The notes beneath the pieces were generated by a model. That model was not told where the DNA came from and made no database searches. It worked only from the letters and a program-made list of their open reading frames with translations. A program made the translations under genes and the position numbers. Positions 22,752-24,545 of a stretch of 24,545 bases of DNA are shown piece by piece (position 1 is the stretch's first letter; each line of letters starts with the position of its first letter). The DNA comes from Zoogloeaceae bacterium. Its GTDB lineage: Bacteria; Pseudomonadota; Gammaproteobacteria; Burkholderiales; Rhodocyclaceae. Location of the stretch: assembly GCA_031267345.1 (NCBI GenBank), contig JAIRZG010000237.1, positions 1-24,545 of the forward strand, written 5' to 3'.

Positions 22752-23309
22752 ATGAACCAATCATCCTCCCTGTCGAAGGCGCGGCCCGAAGGAACGCCAA
22801 CGCCCCCCGCCCTTCTCCCCTGGCGAACCAAAGCCGCTTCCCGCCATCTGTTGATGGCGATGGTCTACAGCCTGGGCATTGTCGTCGCCAGCGGCATTGT
22901 CCTGTTGCTGCCATTGAAAAACGGGCATCTCACCCTGATCGCGCTGGCGGCGCATCTGGTTTCCGGCGCGCTGGCCCTGGTGTTTTTCATCCCCTTCCTG
23001 TTCGTCCACCTGAAGGACGGGCGGGAGTCGATCCTGAATCTCCTCATGCCGTGGCGGTTGCTGCACCGGATTTACCGCGATGAAACCCTGTATCACCGAT
23101 TGCTCGGCTACAGCCTGATGTGGTGTCTGTGGCTGGTCTTCGTCAGCGGCCTCACCATCGCCGCGCCCGCCATCGCCTATCTTGCCGGGCATCCCGTCAC
23201 GCTCCTGCCCTATGGCGGGCATTCGCTGCTCCTGTGGGCGCATCGGGGCGTCTCGCTCCTGTTGCTCCTTTTCCTGATGCTGCATTTTCCCAAAAAGGCG
23301 CTGTCATGA
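22752..23309 (+). CDS. Four-helix membrane protein, probable b-type cytochrome subunit
   Basis: ATG 22752 follows AAGGA at 22739-22743. The 185-residue protein has four predicted transmembrane helices (about 36-54, 62-84, 117-138, 157-178). Histidines sit where b-heme ligands would be: His68 in helix 2, His164 and His178 flanking helix 4, plus His86 and His115 at helix ends. Small four-helix proteins with such histidines (cytochrome b561 or the membrane part of formate dehydrogenase and similar enzymes) pass electrons between quinones and periplasmic cytochromes. Its stop overlaps the ATG of the multiheme cytochrome (ATGA), so the two are coupled and probably form one electron-transfer complex. 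I do not recognise an exact family, and heme binding is inferred from histidine placement. Confidence 0.72.
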   Translation: MNQSSSLSKARPEGTPTPPALLPWRTKAASRHLLMAMVYSLGIVVASGIVLLLPLKNGHLTLIALAAHLVSGALALVFFIPFLFVHLKDGRESILNLLMPWRLLHRIYRDETLYHRLLGYSLMWCLWLVFVSGLTIAAPAIAYLAGHPVTLLPYGGHSLLLWAHRGVSLLLLLFLMLHFPKKALS

Positions 23310-24545
23310 AACGCCCCGACTTCTCCCTGCCGCTCTCCCGTTTTTTTCTGGTCGCGGGCATCACTCTATTTTTGATGATCCCGCTTTACTTTTTTCTGCC
23401 CGCCCAGCCGGATTTCACCGTTGAAATCGAGCGCGACCTGCCGCTGTATTCACAACCGTTCGGCAAACACCTGCCCTTTCATCCCGGCGGGATCACCACG
23501 CCGGACAACAAGCTCGCCAACTGGCGCGCCATTCCCGGTTCGCGCAGTTGCGGCGAATGCCATCTGAAAGAAACGCTGGAATGGGCGACTTCCATGCACG
23601 CCATTTCCGACACCGACATCATCTACGACAGCACGGTGCTGGAAAACACCGACGCTTCCCAAGCGGGCGCGACGCATGGCATGGAAAAAGGCCGCTGGTG
23701 CGAAGGTTGTCACAACCCGATGGGCGTCGCCAGTGGCGCGGTCACGCCCGCCAACAGCGTACAGGAAACCGAAAACATGGAAGAAGGCGCTTCCTGCATG
23801 GCCTGTCACGCGGTCAATCACGCCGAGCCGCTGGTCGGCAACGGGGCGCTGGAACTGGATTTCAACGGCGTCTTCCGCTACGGCCATCCGGCGCTGCTGG
23901 CCGCCGCGCCTTCGCGCCACGCCCGCGACATGCGCGCCCGCCGGACAAAACCCCTGATGGGCGATTCCGCCCTGTGCGGCGCCTGCCATACCGAAATCCG
24001 CCCCACGGCGGTCAACGGCGCGACGCCGCCGATGAACCTTCAGGACACCTACGACGAATGGATGCTTTCGCCTTACGCGCAAATGGGCGTCCAGTGCCAG
24101 GATTGCCACATGTCGCAGAATCCGGCGGAATTTGTCGCCGCGCTGAAGGCGGGCAAAACGCCGAAAAAGACGATTTCACACCGCTTTGTCGGCAACAACT
24201 ACCTGCTGTCCAACACCGCCTTGCCCGCCAGTCTGCTCATGACGTTGCGCGGCGGCTCGCCTGCGGGCATGAATCGCCTCTTTGACCGCAAAACCTTCAT
24301 GAACGAACTGGGCAAGACGCACCAATCGGTCGTCGCCCTGTTGCAGGAGGCCGCTGAAATCGAGGTGGAACGCCCCTTCATCGATCAGGTGACCGGCGAA
24401 CTGCGCTTTACCGTCGCCGTCACCAACGCGGGCGCAGGCCACGCGCTGCCCACCGGCCCGCTCGACCAGCGTTACCTGTGGCTGGAAATCGTGGTCAAGG
24501 ACCGGAACGGCAACGTGCTCCTGCATCAAGGCGCGTTCGATAACG
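23306..24545 (+). CDS. Membrane-anchored multiheme c-type cytochrome (3' end outside window)
   Basis: ATG 23306 overlaps the previous stop. The 413 codons in the window start with a cytoplasmic stub and a transmembrane anchor (about 12-33, FFLVAGITLFLMIPLYFF), then a periplasmic part with five CxxCH heme motifs: CGECH 82-86, CEGCH 132-136, CMACH 164-168, CGACH 224-228 and CQDCH 264-268. Downstream, SHRFVGNNYLLS and NAGAGHALPTG are typical of multiheme cytochromes with a beta-rich C-terminal domain. Spacing and the conserved tail suggest a cytochrome c554/NrfA-related electron-transfer protein, but substrate or partner cannot be read out. Together with the b-type membrane subunit it likely forms a quinol-linked periplasmic electron chain. 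The frame is open to the last base. Confidence 0.93.
   Translation, partial: MKRPDFSLPLSRFFLVAGITLFLMIPLYFFLPAQPDFTVEIERDLPLYSQPFGKHLPFHPGGITTPDNKLANWRAIPGSRSCGECHLKETLEWATSMHAISDTDIIYDSTVLENTDASQAGATHGMEKGRWCEGCHNPMGVASGAVTPANSVQETENMEEGASCMACHAVNHAEPLVGNGALELDFNGVFRYGHPALLAAAPSRHARDMRARRTKPLMGDSALCGACHTEIRPTAVNGATPPMNLQDTYDEWMLSPYAQMGVQCQDCHMSQNPAEFVAALKAGKTPKKTISHRFVGNNYLLSNTALPASLLMTLRGGSPAGMNRLFDRKTFMNELGKTHQSVVALLQEAAEIEVERPFIDQVTGELRFTVAVTNAGAGHALPTGPLDQRYLWLEIVVKDRNGNVLLHQGAFDN

Noticed and set aside
22537..22755. 72-codon frame overlapping the DUF58 stop
   Set aside because: Most of it translates a hairpin and a family 1 repeat; no domain is visible. Only its overlap start is suggestive, so it is discussed as a finding instead.

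Overview
The window comes from a GC-rich Gram-negative bacterium, most likely a betaproteobacterium or another member of Pseudomonadota. The case rests on a flagellin tail, an outer-membrane secretin, an omptin-like beta-barrel, a UgpB-type binding protein and a multiheme cytochrome. The species cannot be named from the sequence. All confident genes lie on the + strand, mostly as tightly packed and often overlapping reading frames.

Layout. Positions 2-124 are the last 40 codons of a flagellin, closed by a terminator (149-186). Positions 509-3575 are a three-gene ABC importer unit: a UgpB-like binding protein, a FecCD/BtuC-type permease and a FecE/BtuD-type ATPase. The binding protein and the permease/ATPase come from families that do not usually work together. 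An AT-rich intergenic stretch with a good sigma-70 promoter and Fur-like inverted repeats precedes a small unrecognised protein (3884-4204).

Positions 4416-20468 hold the main feature, a nearly complete type IV filament (type IV pilus / type II secretion) assembly locus. In order it encodes a long pilin-like protein followed by a terminator, a second pseudopilin, a small exported protein, a third pseudopilin, a PilM-PilN-type fusion, a PilO/GspM-like protein, a PilT-like ATPase, a lipoprotein, a PilB/GspE-like ATPase, a PilC/GspF-like platform protein, a PilP/GspC-like protein, a secretin with an unusual C-terminal domain, and an outer-membrane beta-barrel. The layout resembles MSHA or bundle-forming pilus clusters but matches none that I can name. 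No prepilin peptidase is present, so that enzyme must be encoded elsewhere.

Positions 20494-22540 encode a MoxR ATPase and a DUF58 protein. Positions 22752-24545 encode a four-helix membrane protein with cytochrome-b-like histidines and a membrane-anchored cytochrome with at least five c-type hemes, cut by the window edge.

Several gaps, and the 5' ends of at least three genes, are occupied by dispersed palindromic repeats: a CCCTCTCCC/GGGAGAGGG family and a GGGCGAAC/GTTCGCCC family, sometimes joined into one composite element. In two pseudopilin genes the repeat is translated in frame and encodes the leader up to the prepilin cleavage site. The most notable observations are this repeat-derived leader, the MshEN-like motifs inside the PilM-PilN-type protein, the secretin's TraK-like tail, and the mixed-class ABC importer.
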